Made by a program: the position numbers and the translations under genes
In this document: positions 8,626-10,000 of the stretch, piece after piece
Layout of the letters: each line of letters opens with the position of its first letter
How positions within the stretch are numbered: position 1 is the first letter of the stretch
Origin: Penaeus vannamei
Lineage: Eukaryota > Arthropoda > Malacostraca > Decapoda > Penaeidae
NCBI RefSeq assembly: GCF_042767895.1
Contig: NC_091579.1
Coordinates: 745,618 to 755,617, forward strand
Length of the DNA stretch: 10,000 nt
Direction: 5' to 3'
The notes under the pieces: model-generated
What the model was told of the DNA's origin: nothing
Seen by the model: the letters and a program-made list of their open reading frames with translations, nothing else
Databases searched by the model: none

Positions 8626-8736
8626 CTCCCTTCGTCAGCACAAGCAGCAATAACAAAGCTAAAAGATACGATTAACAGTTAAAAGAAAGAGAAAAAACGC
8701 TCACCATTAGACGGAAATGTTCCCCGTTCCCCGGGC

Positions 8737-8998
8737 GTTCCCCCTCGGCGTTCCCTTCCCCCTCGGCGTTCCCTTCTCCCTCGCCGTTCCCTTCCCCCTC
8801 GGCGTTCCCCTCCCACTCGCCGTTCCCTTCCCCCTCGGCGTTCCCTTCTCCCTCGGCGTTCCCTTCTCCCTCGGCGTTCCCTTCTCCCTCGCCGTTCCCT
8901 TCCCCCTCGGCGTTCCCTTCTCCCTCGGCGTTCCCTTCTCCCTCGCCGTTCCCCTCCCCCTCGCCGTTCCCTTCCCCCTCGCCGTTCCCTTCCCGCGG
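8737..8998 (+). repeat. 18-bp minisatellite, 13 full units
   Basis: The consensus GTTCCCTTCYCCCTCGSC repeats every 18 bp from 8750 to 8983. There is a 13-bp truncated first unit at 8737-8749 and a partial last unit from 8984. Most variation is at two sites, base 10 (C or T) and base 17 (G or C). The units at 8804 and 8948 also carry C at base 7. Because 18 is a multiple of three and the unit has no stops, both strands stay open; the minus frame reads as alternating GEGNGE/GEGNAE. The sequence before the repeat in that frame (about 80 residues) shows no known domain, so I read it as non-coding. Confidence 0.95.
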
Positions 8999-9590
8999 GC
9001 TATTTTCAAGAGCTCCGCAACTGCGCCGCAAAAATGGATATCCGAATGTGAAACCTGCGATGAAATACCATTTGACCGGGTTTGTGCTAATGGGCTGCAA
9101 TAGAGCCGAATACTGTATTTCTTTTTTTAATCCGACTTTTGAACCTTTATAATGAACAAAATGGAACAGTCGTTTTTTCAAGGCATGCACTGGATGGAAT
9201 TGCTTTATTTTCATTTCCAGAGTTGTTTTTTCCTTCAAATGGCTTAAATCATACGCTTAAATCCCTCCAGTCTTTCTAAAAGCTATGAATAAAATGGAGT
9301 CAAAGCCAAAACCATTAGTTGTTCGAAAAGGAAAGAAAAGAAGAAACAAAAGAAAGATAAGAAGGAGGACGAGAAAAAAGAGGAGGAAGAAGAGGAGAGT
9401 AAATCAGCGTAGTTCATTATGATAAACTGCTGCATTTGAGAGACGGCGTAGCTGCTTGGCATGAGGTGCTCCTCCTCCTGCCCGCAAACGCTATGCAACG
9501 GGCCGTGTGAAGCTGCACGAGACTTGTCATACTCTTTATGGAGCGGAGGGCAGTGTTGCAGAATTGAACAGAAGGGCATTGTAGTACACA
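8999..9590. other. Unique sequence with a purine-rich patch at 9325-9400
   Basis: It is AT-rich to 9320, then a GAAAG/AGGAGGA patch without a clear unit, then mixed sequence. A GAATAAAATGG word at 9286 includes AATAAA on the plus strand, which is opposite to the recognised gene. No exon was recognised. Confidence 0.5.
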
Positions 9591-9680
9591 ACAACAACAC
9601 CAACAACAACGACAACAACTACTACAGCAAAACAACAACTATTACTACTAATAATAATATGAACACAATAATAACAGAAG
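9591..9680 (+). repeat. Imperfect (AAC)n/(ACT)n/(AAT)n triplet region
   Basis: ACAACAACACCAACAACAAC passes into ACTACTAC, then ATTACTACTAATAATAAT and ends near AATAATAAC. It is a triplet array with frequent single-base changes. The mixed units suggest an old array with independent substitutions. Confidence 0.85.
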
Positions 9681-9775
9681 TTCCAGCAACGAGGAGGAAG
9701 AGGAAAATTGAAAAGAGAGATAATCGAGAAAAGAGCATACCCAGCGGAACATTTCGGAATTGCATTGGGGAGGGA

Positions 9776-9888
<113 letters not shown>

Positions 9889-10000
9889 ATGTGGATGAAG
9901 GTCGTTCTTCTCTCCCCATTATTCCTCTCTGCTGGCTTTTATTATTTACTTTGTCTCTCTGCCATTTTTATATCGGTGTCGTTATTATCCTTGTTCTCCA
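9889..10000. other. Unique, pyrimidine-leaning sequence at the window edge
   Basis: Bases to the end are T-rich with short CTCTCT words. No exon was recognised. The preceding adenylyl cyclase exon (gene orientation) must lie beyond this edge if the intron interpretation is right. Confidence 0.4.

Noticed and set aside
8737..8998. CRISPR array
   Set aside because: The 18-bp units are directly adjacent with no unique spacers, and the surroundings are eukaryotic.
8672..9238. A 188-codon minus-strand frame with GEGNAE/GEGNGE hexapeptide repeats
   Set aside because: The repeat unit is 18 bp with no stop in several frames on both strands, so openness is expected. The non-repeat 80 residues show no recognisable domain, and no splice or transcript evidence is available.
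9286..9296. Polyadenylation signal AATAAA on the plus strand, with others near 2904, 3436 and 3793
   Set aside because: They are on the strand opposite the recognised gene, with no associated plus-strand exon. The hexamer is common in AT-rich DNA.

Overview
The window looks like animal nuclear DNA. There is no prokaryotic gene density: one convincing coding exon lies in 10 kb, and roughly a third of the bases are simple-sequence repeats and imperfect minisatellites built from (GA/CT)n, (AC)n, (AT)n, (TTC)n, GGA-type and 18-bp units. Long compound microsatellites around an arthropod-like exon fit a decapod crustacean, most likely a penaeid shrimp. The species is an inference from repeat style, not from a diagnostic sequence.

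The one gene I can support is on the minus strand at 4815-4933. It is a 119-bp internal exon of a membrane adenylyl cyclase, closest by eye to the type 1/rutabaga (Ca2+/calmodulin-stimulated) group. It starts the C1a catalytic domain, just before the metal-binding ADIVGFT-type segment. Both splice sites are intact (TTTCAG before it, GTCAGT after it). No neighbouring exon is recognisable, so 4934-10000 is probably intron upstream of the exon and 1-4814 intron downstream of it (gene orientation). Each intron would then be longer than 4.8 kb.

Layout by plus-strand coordinate: 1-1360 mostly unique, AT-rich sequence; 1396-1641 polypurine with (GA)44; 1859-2521 a 660-bp polypurine block; 2616-2779 a compound (AT)-(CGCACA)-(CA)-(TG) array; 2957-3354 a pyrimidine minisatellite; 3863-4035 (AC)n-(AT)n; 4104-4814 unique sequence with a G-quadruplex motif at 4586-4620; 4815-4933 the exon; 4934-6260 unique intron with two consensus cAMP-response elements (one at 5723, one at 6200); 6263-6442 (TCC)-(TTC)35-(TCC); 6443-7129 unique and A-rich; 7130-7500 (CT)44 plus a 42/70-bp minisatellite; 7691-7850 GGA-rich minisatellite; 7984-7998 C15; 8380-8620 pyrimidine-rich; 8737-8998 an 18-bp minisatellite; 9000-9770 unique sequence and triplet repeats; 9776-9888 a perfect mirror repeat G10-(AG)n-G10.

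The repeats are open in several frames because their units lack stop codons, which produces long false ORFs. I see no rRNA, tRNA, CRISPR array or transposase. The points most worth following are the exon with its 4-nt tandem splice donors, the sense-strand (GAA)35 in an intron, the non-B-DNA tracts, the internal block structure of the 18-bp minisatellite, and the similar lengths of the longest perfect microsatellites.
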